From the NCBI GenBank assembly GCA_900315455.1, contig OMZE01000005.1, positions 62,001 to 126,000 on the forward strand: a DNA stretch of 64,000 nt, given 5' to 3'. The DNA is from an uncultured Prevotellaceae bacterium. GTDB taxonomy: Bacteria; Bacteroidota; Bacteroidia; Bacteroidales; Bacteroidaceae. Position numbers and translations under genes: made by a program. Within the stretch, counting starts at the first letter, position 1. Every line of letters starts with the position of its first letter. The notes under the pieces were generated by a model. The model saw only the letters and a program-made list of their open reading frames with translations, was not told the DNA's origin and searched no databases. This document shows positions 1-9,280 of this stretch, one piece after another.

Positions 1-66
1 ATGCCCCATCCCATAAGCATCAACGAGAGCAAGAAGATTGAACCCATCTCAAAAACGAAGAATAAA

Positions 67-936
67 ATGAAGAAAGTATTGTTTTTAGCCCTTTGTGCGC
101 TGTTGGTCGTTGGCTGCCAGGAAGAGAAGAAAGAGCCAGTAGCCGTTGTTCCCGACCAGAGCGCATTGGTAGACTCGCTTCAGCAGGTGATAGAAGGCCG
201 TGACAGCGAGATCAACGAGATTATGACGACGCTGAATCAGATTCAGGAAGGCTTCCGCTTGATTACCGAGGCTGAAGGTCGTGTGACGCTTGCCAAGAAT
301 GGCGAGGGCACAGACAAGGCCGCAAAGATCAAGAGCGACATCGAGTTTATCCAGAACAAGATGAAGACCAATCGCGAAATGATAGAGAAATTGCGCGCTC
401 AACTCAACGAAAGCACCATCAAGGGCAACGAGTTGAAGCAGACGTTGGAGAACACCATTGCAAGTTTCCAGCGTCAAATTACCGAGAAGGACCGTCAGTT
501 GAGCGAACTCCAGGCTGCTCTTGAGGCCAAGGACATCCACATCACTCAGTTGGACCAGCGCATAGATGACCTCCATCAAGACGTGACCGAACTGCAGACA
601 GAGAGTTCCCAGAAGTCGAAGACCATCAGTGAGCAAGACAAGCAATTGAACACCGCCTACTATGTGTTTGGCACGAAGAGCGAGTTGAAGCAGCAGCGCA
701 TTCTTGAGAAGAACGAGGTGTTGCGTAAGGACTTCAACAAGAACTACTTCACGAAGATAGACATCCGCACCGAGCGCACCATTCCCCTCTACTCTAAGTC
801 GGCGAAAGTGCTTACCTCCCATCCAGCCAGTTCCTACCGTCTGGAAGCCGATGCCAACAAGAACTACACACTCCGTATCCTTGACCCCAACCAGTTCTGG
901 AGCACCAGCAAGTATTTGGTCATCCAGGTGAAATAA
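67..936 (+). CDS. Coiled-coil lipoprotein of unknown function
   Basis: I do not recognise a named family. The start at 67 gives a typical lipoprotein signal (MKKVLFLALCALLVVGC, Cys17). An in-frame start at base 1 would put 22 charged residues before the signal and is less likely. Residues about 35-195 are rich in Q/E/K/L heptads, with long coiled-coil stretches resembling rod-like envelope proteins. The last ~90 residues look globular and end in IQVK. It should be exported and anchored in a membrane by the lipidated Cys. A strong hairpin follows the stop codon. Function is unknown; a structural or tethering role in the periplasm is only a guess. Confidence 0.8.
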   Translation: MKKVLFLALCALLVVGCQEEKKEPVAVVPDQSALVDSLQQVIEGRDSEINEIMTTLNQIQEGFRLITEAEGRVTLAKNGEGTDKAAKIKSDIEFIQNKMKTNREMIEKLRAQLNESTIKGNELKQTLENTIASFQRQITEKDRQLSELQAALEAKDIHITQLDQRIDDLHQDVTELQTESSQKSKTISEQDKQLNTAYYVFGTKSELKQQRILEKNEVLRKDFNKNYFTKIDIRTERTIPLYSKSAKVLTSHPASSYRLEADANKNYTLRILDPNQFWSTSKYLVIQVK

Positions 937-962
937 CACCAATCAGCCATTTTGGCACAAAC

Positions 963-1008
963 AATCCCCCATACTCTCTCGGCAACGAGCAAGTATGGGG
1001 GATTTTCC
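963..1008. terminator. Bidirectional rho-independent-type terminator
   Basis: Perfect 13-base inverted repeat (963-975 with 992-1004, arms AATCCCCCATACT / AGTATGGGGGATT) followed by TTCC. It lies between two convergent genes and can serve both. Confidence 0.75.
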
Positions 1009-1054
1009 TTCGTGAATCCTATGATTTCCCTGGCATTCTCTGGCACTTGGGGTA

Positions 1055-3769
1055 TTACCGGTAGCCGCTTCCGCCACCGCCGCCGCTTCCGCCGCCACCG
1101 CTGTAGGAGGAACTGCCCCCACCGCCCGAACTGCTGTGGTAGTCGTGTGAACTTTCCCTGGCTGCTGCCCGCTCTGCCGCCAACTCCTGAGGTGTCTTGT
1201 AACTGGCTGCATAACTGACGGCGGAGTTGGCCAGCGTTGACAGCGCCGCTGTACTTGCAAACACATCAGAGTCGCAGAGCACATCCTTGAGTTTACCCAG
1301 TTGGCTGAAGTCGGGCATTGCCTTTTTCATATCTTCCGCCACCTGGTCGGCGATGCCGAAGACGGTGGCATATACCAGATAGTCTTTCCATAGTTTTACC
1401 TCCTCGATGGTATGCTCTCCTGCCAAGGTGAAGTCTTCGAGGAACTTTTTCAGTCCGAACACCTCTCCTGTTTGCTTACTGGTGAGCCCATACAGACTCA
1501 TATTGGTATTTTTCTCGAGTTCGCTTCTCATCTTGCGTGCCATATCCCTCAGCGAGAGCGTATCCTTGTGCACAAAATCCTTCAGTTCGTTGGGATCGAG
1601 CACATGGTCGGGTCCTGCTGCCTTGTAGAGCAGTTTTTGCAGGTAGTAAGCATAGTCGTGAAACATGTGCTTTCCTTCCACATCCGCCACGAGGAAGCGT
1701 TTATGGATTTTACCCTTATTGTCGGCCACCTTCACCACGGAGAGCCGGTTGTTGTAGACCATGCGCAGGATGTATGCCCTCCGCAGTGCATCGAGGTCTT
1801 TGCTTCCCTTCACGGCGAAGAACGTACCCGCCACTTTGTTGAGGTCGTCGCCCAGTGGTATACCCCTGAACCAGTGGTCTACCCTACCCTTGAGGTTTCC
1901 GAAGAGTCCGAACATCAGTTTGTCTTTATCACACCGCTGCTTGGTGAGAATCGGTGTGGCTATCACGATAACAGGTCCGAGGATTAAGAGCAGCACCCAT
2001 GCCAGTCCATCCCAGAAACTGCTTCCGCTGGAGCCCAGTCCCGAGAGCGACGACTTGCCGTTCTGCCGGTCCATTTCCTCCGTGTCGAGGTATTCGCTTC
2101 CCCTCAGTGCCTTTCTCTTCACTGCCTCGTAGAACGATTTCTTCACCGTGGTTGTTGGGTGAAACATTCCCTTGTTGAACTGCACCATGACCGTCATCTT
2201 CTCTTCAGTATCCTCGAACGGCTGTGTGGTCTCCACCTCCACCTTCCCGTCTTTGACATAGATAGTGCCATAGTGTCTGAACGACCACACGCGGGTGTTC
2301 TCCGGCGTGAATGTCTTCCCGTCGCCCTCGATGGTCACCCTCATGTGCTTGGCGTATGGATTTGCCGCCTGATAGAAAGTGAAGATGAAGCCATCGTAAT
2401 CGTCATAGGCCTTGACGAGGCGTGTGAGCGTATAGCGGATATGGTGGATGTGGTTGCCATATTCACCGATGCCCCAGCACAGTTCATCGCCCTCATCAGC
2501 CTTATAGATGCCACATTTGTAGGCTTTCTCCTCGAACGTAGCATTTACCTTCCACGGTGTGATGTTCTTGAACTCCCTTCCCTGTTCATCAGTGACCGCC
2601 AGTTCACCGATGTCGCGCCCCTGCAGGTCGTACATCTTGATGAATCCCTCGGTGCCCTGATAGATAGACACCCGCCTTGACTCGCAGATGCGCGCATTTC
2701 CCAAGTCATTGATTATCACATGGATATCATCATTATACAATTGAGCATAACCATTGGCAGCCCACAAGGCCATCACGCCAATAGCCACCGTGCGCAGTGA
2801 GGTGGCAGCAGTGTTGCCTATGCCCTCCTTTCTTGCCTTCGCCTTCAGCCTGAGAATATTGATGCCACGGTAGAGCAGTGCCAGAAGCACCACGAGGAGA
2901 CACCCGATGACAGCAGTGGTCTTTGGATAGGCATAGATATACTCCATGAGCGTGCTCCCACCCGACTCCGTCTTGGGCCTGTTGTCGTTCATCATGGGCG
3001 AGTGCAGTTCCTCTTCGGGGATGGAGAATGCCATGGCGAGGTCTCCTTCCGCCCAATCTCCGGTATTGCCGGACATCACACGGGCAGTAGGTGGCATCTC
3101 CGACGACGATGGTATCCCGTCGAACAGCCCAGACCTGAAAGCCAGGTGCAGGGGCATATTGGAGACTTTTCCGTCTGCTTTCTGCGTGACGACGAGTTGC
3201 CCATCACTGAAACTGTAGTTCATTTGCTCCGACGACCGTGAAAGGTCCAGGTCTTTTTCCGACAGCGCCCCCTCCTTGAGATATAGCCTCACCTCCGCCA
3301 TCTGTGCGGGAGCCTGTCCTGTGAGGTCAAGGAAATCATAGTCGAGCACATCGTTCTTCCCGTCGTTGTGAAGCAAGTTGACCAACGGATAAGAGATGAA
3401 ATACTTCCTGCGGTTGACCGGGTCGATTCCCCAACAGAAGCGTGCATGGTGGTCGTCGACCCATTTCCGCCCGCATTTTCCTTGTTTCTCTTTAGAGGAC
3501 ACCGACGACTTCCACCATTCCAGCCGTTGGAAATAGTTCTCACTGTCGAAGCCCACGTTCATGATGAACTTTTTCACCATGTGGTTGTCGCTAATGGGTA
3601 TGAACCCCTCGTCGATTCCTCCTGGCGTGATGTCGCGCACCTCGGTGACAATGGCATTTTCAGCCGTGAGTTGCACATTGACACTGGCGCGGTGCAGAAT
3701 GGTCTGCGCTCCAGATGCGAGCACCAGTTGCAGAAAAAGCCAAGTGAGCAGAAAAGTAGTTTTTCTCAT
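1055..3769 (-). CDS. Double-module DUF2207-like membrane protein with Gly/Ser-rich C-terminus
   Basis: About 904 residues from the start at 3769, which opens a clear signal peptide (MRKTTFLLTWLFLQLVLASG). The protein has two similar halves. Each has a secretion-type segment, a beta-rich extracytoplasmic domain with a CWGI motif (residues 112-115 and 431-434), then a membrane helix. The helix near 284-300 is followed by what looks like a second signal peptide (about 325-343), as if two genes had fused. The end is a long SSGGGG/SGGGGG tail, characteristic of DUF2207 (YciQ-like) proteins. Family function is not established. It is convergent with the upstream lipoprotein gene and monocistronic. 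A longer N-terminal extension to 3853 is open but would bury the signal peptide and overlap the promoter. Confidence 0.75.
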   Translation of the reverse strand: MRKTTFLLTWLFLQLVLASGAQTILHRASVNVQLTAENAIVTEVRDITPGGIDEGFIPISDNHMVKKFIMNVGFDSENYFQRLEWWKSSVSSKEKQGKCGRKWVDDHHARFCWGIDPVNRRKYFISYPLVNLLHNDGKNDVLDYDFLDLTGQAPAQMAEVRLYLKEGALSEKDLDLSRSSEQMNYSFSDGQLVVTQKADGKVSNMPLHLAFRSGLFDGIPSSSEMPPTARVMSGNTGDWAEGDLAMAFSIPEEELHSPMMNDNRPKTESGGSTLMEYIYAYPKTTAVIGCLLVVLLALLYRGINILRLKAKARKEGIGNTAATSLRTVAIGVMALWAANGYAQLYNDDIHVIINDLGNARICESRRVSIYQGTEGFIKMYDLQGRDIGELAVTDEQGREFKNITPWKVNATFEEKAYKCGIYKADEGDELCWGIGEYGNHIHHIRYTLTRLVKAYDDYDGFIFTFYQAANPYAKHMRVTIEGDGKTFTPENTRVWSFRHYGTIYVKDGKVEVETTQPFEDTEEKMTVMVQFNKGMFHPTTTVKKSFYEAVKRKALRGSEYLDTEEMDRQNGKSSLSGLGSSGSSFWDGLAWVLLLILGPVIVIATPILTKQRCDKDKLMFGLFGNLKGRVDHWFRGIPLGDDLNKVAGTFFAVKGSKDLDALRRAYILRMVYNNRLSVVKVADNKGKIHKRFLVADVEGKHMFHDYAYYLQKLLYKAAGPDHVLDPNELKDFVHKDTLSLRDMARKMRSELEKNTNMSLYGLTSKQTGEVFGLKKFLEDFTLAGEHTIEEVKLWKDYLVYATVFGIADQVAEDMKKAMPDFSQLGKLKDVLCDSDVFASTAALSTLANSAVSYAASYKTPQELAAERAAARESSHDYHSSSGGGGSSSYSGGGGSGGGGGSGYR

Positions 3770-3831
3770 AGTCAATAGTTTCAGTTGCCGGTCTCCGCAG
3801 TGGTGGATGAAGAAGCCGGGTAGCATTTTTG

Positions 3832-3839
3832 CAAAAATA
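3832..3839 (-). promoter_or_regulatory. Putative -7 promoter element for the DUF2207-like gene
   Basis: On the minus strand this reads TATTTTTG, matching the Bacteroidetes -7 consensus TAnnTTTG, about 60 bases upstream of the chosen start at 3769. No good -33 TTTG was seen at the usual distance. Confidence 0.45.
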
Positions 3840-4070
3840 CATAAAAAAATCAAGTTTTACGCCGTTTGTTGAAAAAAACTTCACAGGCCGATGCAGAAGC
3901 GAGCAATCATGCATAAAAATACGGAATATTCATTCATTTTAGTAAGAAAAAGTGGCGGTTTGGGGGCTGCTTTTTCCCGCATGTCATGTAGTGAAATGTT
4001 AAAAAAAAGTGCCCTTTTGCTATACAAAAATGTTAAACCTCGGAATATTTTCACTTTTTTATGGTTTTGT

Positions 4071-4101
4071 TTGCAGTTTGCAAGAAAATTAGTTAATTTT
4101 G
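4071..4101 (+). promoter_or_regulatory. Bacteroidetes promoter of the SusC/SusD operon
   Basis: TTG at 4071-4073, a 20-base spacer, then TAATTTTG at 4094-4101 (consensus TAnnTTTG), about 57 bases before the susC-like start. The rest of the divergent intergenic region (3770-4157) is A+T-rich and shows no gene. Confidence 0.65.
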
Positions 4102-4157
4102 CAAACTGCATATATGTGCATTTTGGAAACGAACAATAATAGATAAACACACTTTTT

Positions 4158-7100
4158 ATGGAAAAAAGACTATGCTTGATTTTGGCCTGCTTTTTCATGT
4201 CAATTGGAATAGCAGTTGCTCAGCACACTGTCAACGGTACCGTGTTATCGGCCGAAGACGGTGAGCCCATCATCGGCGCCACGGTGAAGGTAAAAGACAC
4301 CAACACCGGTGTGGTGACCGATATTGACGGTAAGTTCAGCCTGAGCACCAGTACAGCCAAGCCCACTCTTGAGGTCACCTATATCGGTATGAAGAAGATG
4401 ACCGTGAAAGGTGGCAAGGACATCGTAGTGAGAATGACTTCCGATGCCAACCTCATCGACGAGGTGGTGATTACTGGTATGCAGCAGATGGACAAGCGTC
4501 TGTTTACCGGTGCCACCACAAAGATTGATGCCGACAAGGCGAAACTCGACGGTGTGGCCGACGTCACCCGTTCGCTTGAAGGTCGTGTATCTGGTGTGAC
4601 GGTGCAGAACGTGTCGGGAACCTTCGGTACGGCTCCTAAGATTCGCGTACGTGGTGCCACCTCCATCTACGGCAGCAGTTCACCGCTGTGGGTGGTCGAT
4701 GGCGTGATTATGGAAGATGCCGTGAACGTGTCGGCCGACGACTTATCGTCGGGTGATGCTGCCACGCTGATTTCCAATGCCATTGCCGGTTTGAATGCCG
4801 ACGACATTGAGAGTTTCCAGGTGCTCAAGGACGGTAGTGCCACCTCCATTTATGGTGCGCGCGCCATGGCCGGTGTGGTGGTCATCACCACGAAGAAAGG
4901 CCGTTCGGGCAGCAGCAGCATCAACTACACCGGTGAGTTCACCTACCGCATGAAGCCCAGTTACGCCGAATACAACATCAGCAACTCACAGGAGCAGATG
5001 GGTATCTACAAGGAGATGGAAGCCAAGGGTTGGCTGGAGTTCTCCGCCCTTGCCAATGGTTCGTCGTCGGGCCTTTACGGCCGCATGTACCACATGATGG
5101 ACCAGTGGAATGCCGAGAGTGGTTTCAGTCTTCCCTTCACCCAGGCCGCAATGAACAAATACCTGCAGGAAGCAGAGTTCAGAAATACCGACTGGTTCGA
5201 CCTTTTGTTCAACAACAACGTGATGATGAACCACTCGGTGAGTATCTCTACGGGTACGGAGAAAGCCAACCTCTACGCTTCGCTCTCCGCTCTCGTTGAC
5301 CCGGGATGGTATAAGGACAGCAAGGTGCAGCGCTACACCGCCAACATGAACGCCTCGTTCAACCTGTCGAAGCAAGTGACACTGACCATGCGCACCACCG
5401 GTTCGTTCCGCGACCAGCGTGCACCCGGTACGCTCAACCAGAGCACCGACGTGGTGAGTGGTGCCGTGAACCGTAATTTCGACATCAACCCGTTCAGTTT
5501 CTGTATGAACACCTCACGCACCCTGGACCCCTACGACACCTATACCCGCAACTACGCTGCATTCAACATTTTCGACGAGTTGGACAACAACTATATCGAT
5601 GTGGATGTGATGGACCTGAAGTTCCAGGGCGAATTGTCGTGGAAGCCCATCCTCGGCCTTGAACTGAAGGCCCTGGGTGCCTACCGCATCAACCACTCCA
5701 ACCGCGAGCACTTTGTGCTCAACCACTCCAACCAGGCTGAGGCCTACCGTGCCGGTGTCGACAACCCCAACATCATGTACAACAACACCTATCTGTACAC
5801 CGACCCCGACATCCCCAACTCACTTCCTATCTCCGTGATGCCCGAGGGAGGTATCTACACACTGAACCGCAACAAGGTGAAGCAACTCGACTTCCGTGCT
5901 ACCATCAATTATAATAAGGTATGGAACGACACCCACATCTTCAATGCCCTGGTGGGTATGGAAGCCAACCGTGCCGACTACGATGCCGCTGAGTTCACCG
6001 TGATGGGTGTAGACTACGAGATGAGTAGGCTGGTTCACATGAACAAGGACCGCACGAAGCAAGCCATTGAGGAAGGTACCACCTTCGACTCCTTCGGTCA
6101 GTCGTGGAACCGCCGCTTGGCCTACGTTGCCAACCTCAACTACTCCTACAAGGGCCGCTATGTGTTGAACCTCACCGGCCGTTACGACGGCTCCAACCAG
6201 TTGGGCAAGGCCCGCAAGTCGCGCTGGCTCCCCACCTGGAACGTCTCCACCTCTTGGAACGCCCATGAGGAGAAATGGTTCCAGAACTGGCAAGAGAAGA
6301 CCAAGAACGCCTTCTCTCACGCCACCCTCCGTCTGTCGTACTCTCTCAACGGCGAACAGACCACAGCCTCCAACGCTCTCCCCATTTTCCGTCCGGAAAT
6401 CATCTGGCGTCCCTGGGGCGACCAGCAGGAGAGTGCCATCTACCTCTCCTCACTGGGCAACAGCGAGTTGACCTACGAGAAGAAGCATGAGTTCAACGTG
6501 GGTATTGACCTTGGTTTCATTGGCAACCGCATCAATCTGGTGACCGACTTCTACTGGCGCGACAACTTCGACCTGATGGGTTATACCAACACCCCAGGTG
6601 CCGGTGGTGAAATCCGTAAGTTTGCCAATGTGGCATCGATGAAATCACATGGTGTGGAGGCCACGCTGACCACCCAGAACATCCGCAATGATAATTTCTC
6701 GTGGACTACCGACCTCACCTTCGCCTACTGCAAGACCGAGATTACCGACTTGCTCGCCCAGACCCGCGTCATCGACCTTGTTCGCCAGAACGGTTCCTAC
6801 CGCAAGGGTTACCCCCACCGCTCGCTGTTCTCCATCCCCTTCATGGGTCTGAACGACGAAGGAATCCCCACCATCACCAACGAGCAGGGTGAGGTTACTA
6901 CCACCGACATCAACTTCCAGGAATACGACAAACTTGACTTCCTGAAATACGAAGGTCCGACGGAGCCCACCACCACTGGTGGTATGAACAACATGATTCG
7001 CTGGAAGAACTGGCGTCTGAACGTGTTTGTCACCTATTCGTTCGGCAACAAGATACGTCTTGACCCGGTGTTCGCCTCCGGCTATTCCGACCAGGCCGCC

Positions 7101-7481
7101 ATGCCCAAGGAGTTCAAGAACCGCTGGGTGATTCCCGGTGACGAGGCAAAGACCACCATCCCCGCCATTGCCAGTGTGCGCCAGCGCTCCAACGACTACA
7201 CGCTGAGTTATGCATACAATGCCTACAACTACTCTACAGCCCGTGTGGCCGACGGTGGTTTCATCCGTCTGAAAGACGTGTCGCTCACCTACGACTTCAA
7301 CCCCAGTTTCCTGCATAAACTCGGTTTGAGCACTGCCTCACTGAAACTCGATGCCACGAACCTGGTGTTGCTCTATGCCGACAAGAAACTCAACGGTCAA
7401 GACCCGGAATTTGTGAATGCCGGTGGTGTGGCCTCTCCTCTCTCCAAGCAGTTTACACTGACTGTCCGTCTCGGCATCTAA
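4158..7481 (+). CDS. SusC/RagA-family TonB-dependent outer membrane transporter
   Basis: 1107 residues, usual length for the family. Signal peptide about 1-21, then a carboxypeptidase-regulatory-like beta-sandwich (about 22-105, GEPIIGATVKVKDTNTGVVT), a TonB-box-like EVVITG near 110, a plug domain (about 115-245, with GRVSGVTVQN, IRVRGATSIYGSSSPLWVVDG and TSIYGARAMAGVVVITTKKG motifs) and a C-terminal beta-barrel. It should import an oligomeric substrate across the outer membrane with energy from TonB-ExbBD. The SusD-like partner starts 33 bases downstream. Neighbours are a zinc metallohydrolase lipoprotein, a DUF4302 lipoprotein and M6 proteases rather than glycosidases. A peptide or protein-derived substrate is therefore more likely than a glycan, but this is inference. 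Confidence 0.95.
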   Translation: MEKRLCLILACFFMSIGIAVAQHTVNGTVLSAEDGEPIIGATVKVKDTNTGVVTDIDGKFSLSTSTAKPTLEVTYIGMKKMTVKGGKDIVVRMTSDANLIDEVVITGMQQMDKRLFTGATTKIDADKAKLDGVADVTRSLEGRVSGVTVQNVSGTFGTAPKIRVRGATSIYGSSSPLWVVDGVIMEDAVNVSADDLSSGDAATLISNAIAGLNADDIESFQVLKDGSATSIYGARAMAGVVVITTKKGRSGSSSINYTGEFTYRMKPSYAEYNISNSQEQMGIYKEMEAKGWLEFSALANGSSSGLYGRMYHMMDQWNAESGFSLPFTQAAMNKYLQEAEFRNTDWFDLLFNNNVMMNHSVSISTGTEKANLYASLSALVDPGWYKDSKVQRYTANMNASFNLSKQVTLTMRTTGSFRDQRAPGTLNQSTDVVSGAVNRNFDINPFSFCMNTSRTLDPYDTYTRNYAAFNIFDELDNNYIDVDVMDLKFQGELSWKPILGLELKALGAYRINHSNREHFVLNHSNQAEAYRAGVDNPNIMYNNTYLYTDPDIPNSLPISVMPEGGIYTLNRNKVKQLDFRATINYNKVWNDTHIFNALVGMEANRADYDAAEFTVMGVDYEMSRLVHMNKDRTKQAIEEGTTFDSFGQSWNRRLAYVANLNYSYKGRYVLNLTGRYDGSNQLGKARKSRWLPTWNVSTSWNAHEEKWFQNWQEKTKNAFSHATLRLSYSLNGEQTTASNALPIFRPEIIWRPWGDQQESAIYLSSLGNSELTYEKKHEFNVGIDLGFIGNRINLVTDFYWRDNFDLMGYTNTPGAGGEIRKFANVASMKSHGVEATLTTQNIRNDNFSWTTDLTFAYCKTEITDLLAQTRVIDLVRQNGSYRKGYPHRSLFSIPFMGLNDEGIPTITNEQGEVTTTDINFQEYDKLDFLKYEGPTEPTTTGGMNNMIRWKNWRLNVFVTYSFGNKIRLDPVFASGYSDQAAMPKEFKNRWVIPGDEAKTTIPAIASVRQRSNDYTLSYAYNAYNYSTARVADGGFIRLKDVSLTYDFNPSFLHKLGLSTASLKLDATNLVLLYADKKLNGQDPEFVNAGGVASPLSKQFTLTVRLGI

Positions 7482-7514
7482 TCATTCAGAATCCATTAAA
7501 AAGCAACCATAGAT

Positions 7515-9266
7515 ATGAAATCAGTAAAATATATCATCATGTCGGCGCTTGTGGCGCTCTCCATCTCATCATGCAGCGAGAGTTTCCTCGACCATCCTGC
7601 CGACGACCGCACTGAAATCGACTCTGAGGACAAGATCATCAAACTGCTGACCAGTTCGTATCCTTGGGGCAACTACATGTGGGTTTGCGAGTTGTCGAGC
7701 GACAACTTCATCGACAACCAGTCCCCACACTTTCCTACGAAGAGTTGGGACCCTCAGATTCTCTCCCACTACAACTATCCCTCCTACGACCGTGCCGACG
7801 ACCAACTCTACAAGTTTGAGCCCGCCACGATGGCCACTTACTCCGACAGCGACCAGCCTGGTCAGATATGGGAAGGATACTACAGCAGCGTGGCCTCAGT
7901 GAATGCCGTCCTTCAGGCCATCGACGAAGTGGCAGAAAAGAACAAGAGCGCCGATAACCCCACGGGCATGACACCCCGCCTGAAGGCCGCCCGTGCCGAG
8001 GCCCTGCTCATCCGTGCCTACGACCACTTCTGTCTGGTAAGCGTTTTCTGCCAGCCCTACAAGGATGCAGAGGCCAGCAAGCACGACATCGGCGTGCCCT
8101 ACGTCACCGTTTCCGAGGACGTGGTGCAGAAGGAATACGACCGCGGCAATGTGGCCGAGGTCTACGACAAGATTCAGGCCGACCTGGAAGAAGGCCTTGC
8201 CAACCTCGACGAGCAAATCTTCGAGAAGCCCAAATGGCACTTCAACAACAAGGCCGCCCATGCCTTTGCCGCCCGTTTCTACCTCTACAAGCGTGAATGG
8301 CAGAAAGTGGTTGAGCATGCCAATGCTGTGCTGGGCACCGACTACAGCACACTCAAGGACATGATGTTCGACTACTCCTCACTAGGAGAAGCCTTCTATG
8401 GCGATGATTTTGCCAATGCTTGGCAAAACCCCAACCAGAACAACAACCTGTTGCTCATCTCCACCCACTCAGTGCTTGCCCGTCGCTCTGTAGGCTACCG
8501 CTATTCCTGTGCCGGTCCTGCAGCCCGTGAGGTGTTCCTCATCACCAGTGGCCGCCACGCCTTCTGGCGCAGTTACTACATCTGCCCACTGACCGGTGTT
8601 GCCGGCATGTTCGGCTCCAGTTCTTCCGACTACGGTTACCGCTCGGGTAAGATCAGCGAACAGTTTGAGTTCACCGACAAGATTGCCCAGATTGGCTATG
8701 CCCATATCCTCCATCGTGCGTTCACCGCCAACGAGTTGCTGTTGGAGCGTGCTGAGGCCAAGATTATGCTGAAGCAGTATGACGCTGCCTGCGAAGACCT
8801 GAGCAACTACTGGAACATCAGTATAGAGAAACTTCCCGAGGCAGACAAAGCCACCTACGGTGCCTACGTGAACGAAGCCAACAAGTCGGTTATCGAGTCA
8901 TGGTATTCGGATGCCTCTCATGACAACTGTTTCGAGAACTGGGACTTCACCCAAGGCGTGAGCAGCAGTTATGTGATTCCCCATGAGGCCACTCCTTATA
9001 TGAACTGCCTGAACGAATGGCGTCGTTGGGAGACCTCGTTTGAGGGCCTCCGTTTCTTCGACCTGAAGCGTTGGGGATTGGAATACAAGCACATTGTAGG
9101 TCCGTACAGCGAGGAATACCTGCTTCCTGTGAACGACCCACGCCGCGCCATCGAGGTGCCCTGGGAGGCTATCTCTGCCGGCATGGCCAGTTCGCGTCCT
9201 GCGATGCCGTCCGCTTCGAATGCCAACATCGTACTGATAGACACTAAAGAATTCAAGACCAACTAA
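7515..9266 (+). CDS. SusD/RagB-family surface lipoprotein
   Basis: 583 residues with a lipobox ending at Cys20 (VALSISSC). The alpha-helical TPR-like SusD fold is indicated by the conserved stretch near residues 155-175 (ARAEALLIRAYDHF) and by the C-terminal RRWETSFEGLRFFDLKRWG motif typical of SusD proteins. It caps the SusC-like transporter on the cell surface and binds its substrate. It lies 33 bases after the SusC-like gene and 14 bases before the next gene, so they are co-transcribed. Confidence 0.95.
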   Translation: MKSVKYIIMSALVALSISSCSESFLDHPADDRTEIDSEDKIIKLLTSSYPWGNYMWVCELSSDNFIDNQSPHFPTKSWDPQILSHYNYPSYDRADDQLYKFEPATMATYSDSDQPGQIWEGYYSSVASVNAVLQAIDEVAEKNKSADNPTGMTPRLKAARAEALLIRAYDHFCLVSVFCQPYKDAEASKHDIGVPYVTVSEDVVQKEYDRGNVAEVYDKIQADLEEGLANLDEQIFEKPKWHFNNKAAHAFAARFYLYKREWQKVVEHANAVLGTDYSTLKDMMFDYSSLGEAFYGDDFANAWQNPNQNNNLLLISTHSVLARRSVGYRYSCAGPAAREVFLITSGRHAFWRSYYICPLTGVAGMFGSSSSDYGYRSGKISEQFEFTDKIAQIGYAHILHRAFTANELLLERAEAKIMLKQYDAACEDLSNYWNISIEKLPEADKATYGAYVNEANKSVIESWYSDASHDNCFENWDFTQGVSSSYVIPHEATPYMNCLNEWRRWETSFEGLRFFDLKRWGLEYKHIVGPYSEEYLLPVNDPRRAIEVPWEAISAGMASSRPAMPSASNANIVLIDTKEFKTN

Positions 9267-9280
9267 AGGAGGACACAGCA

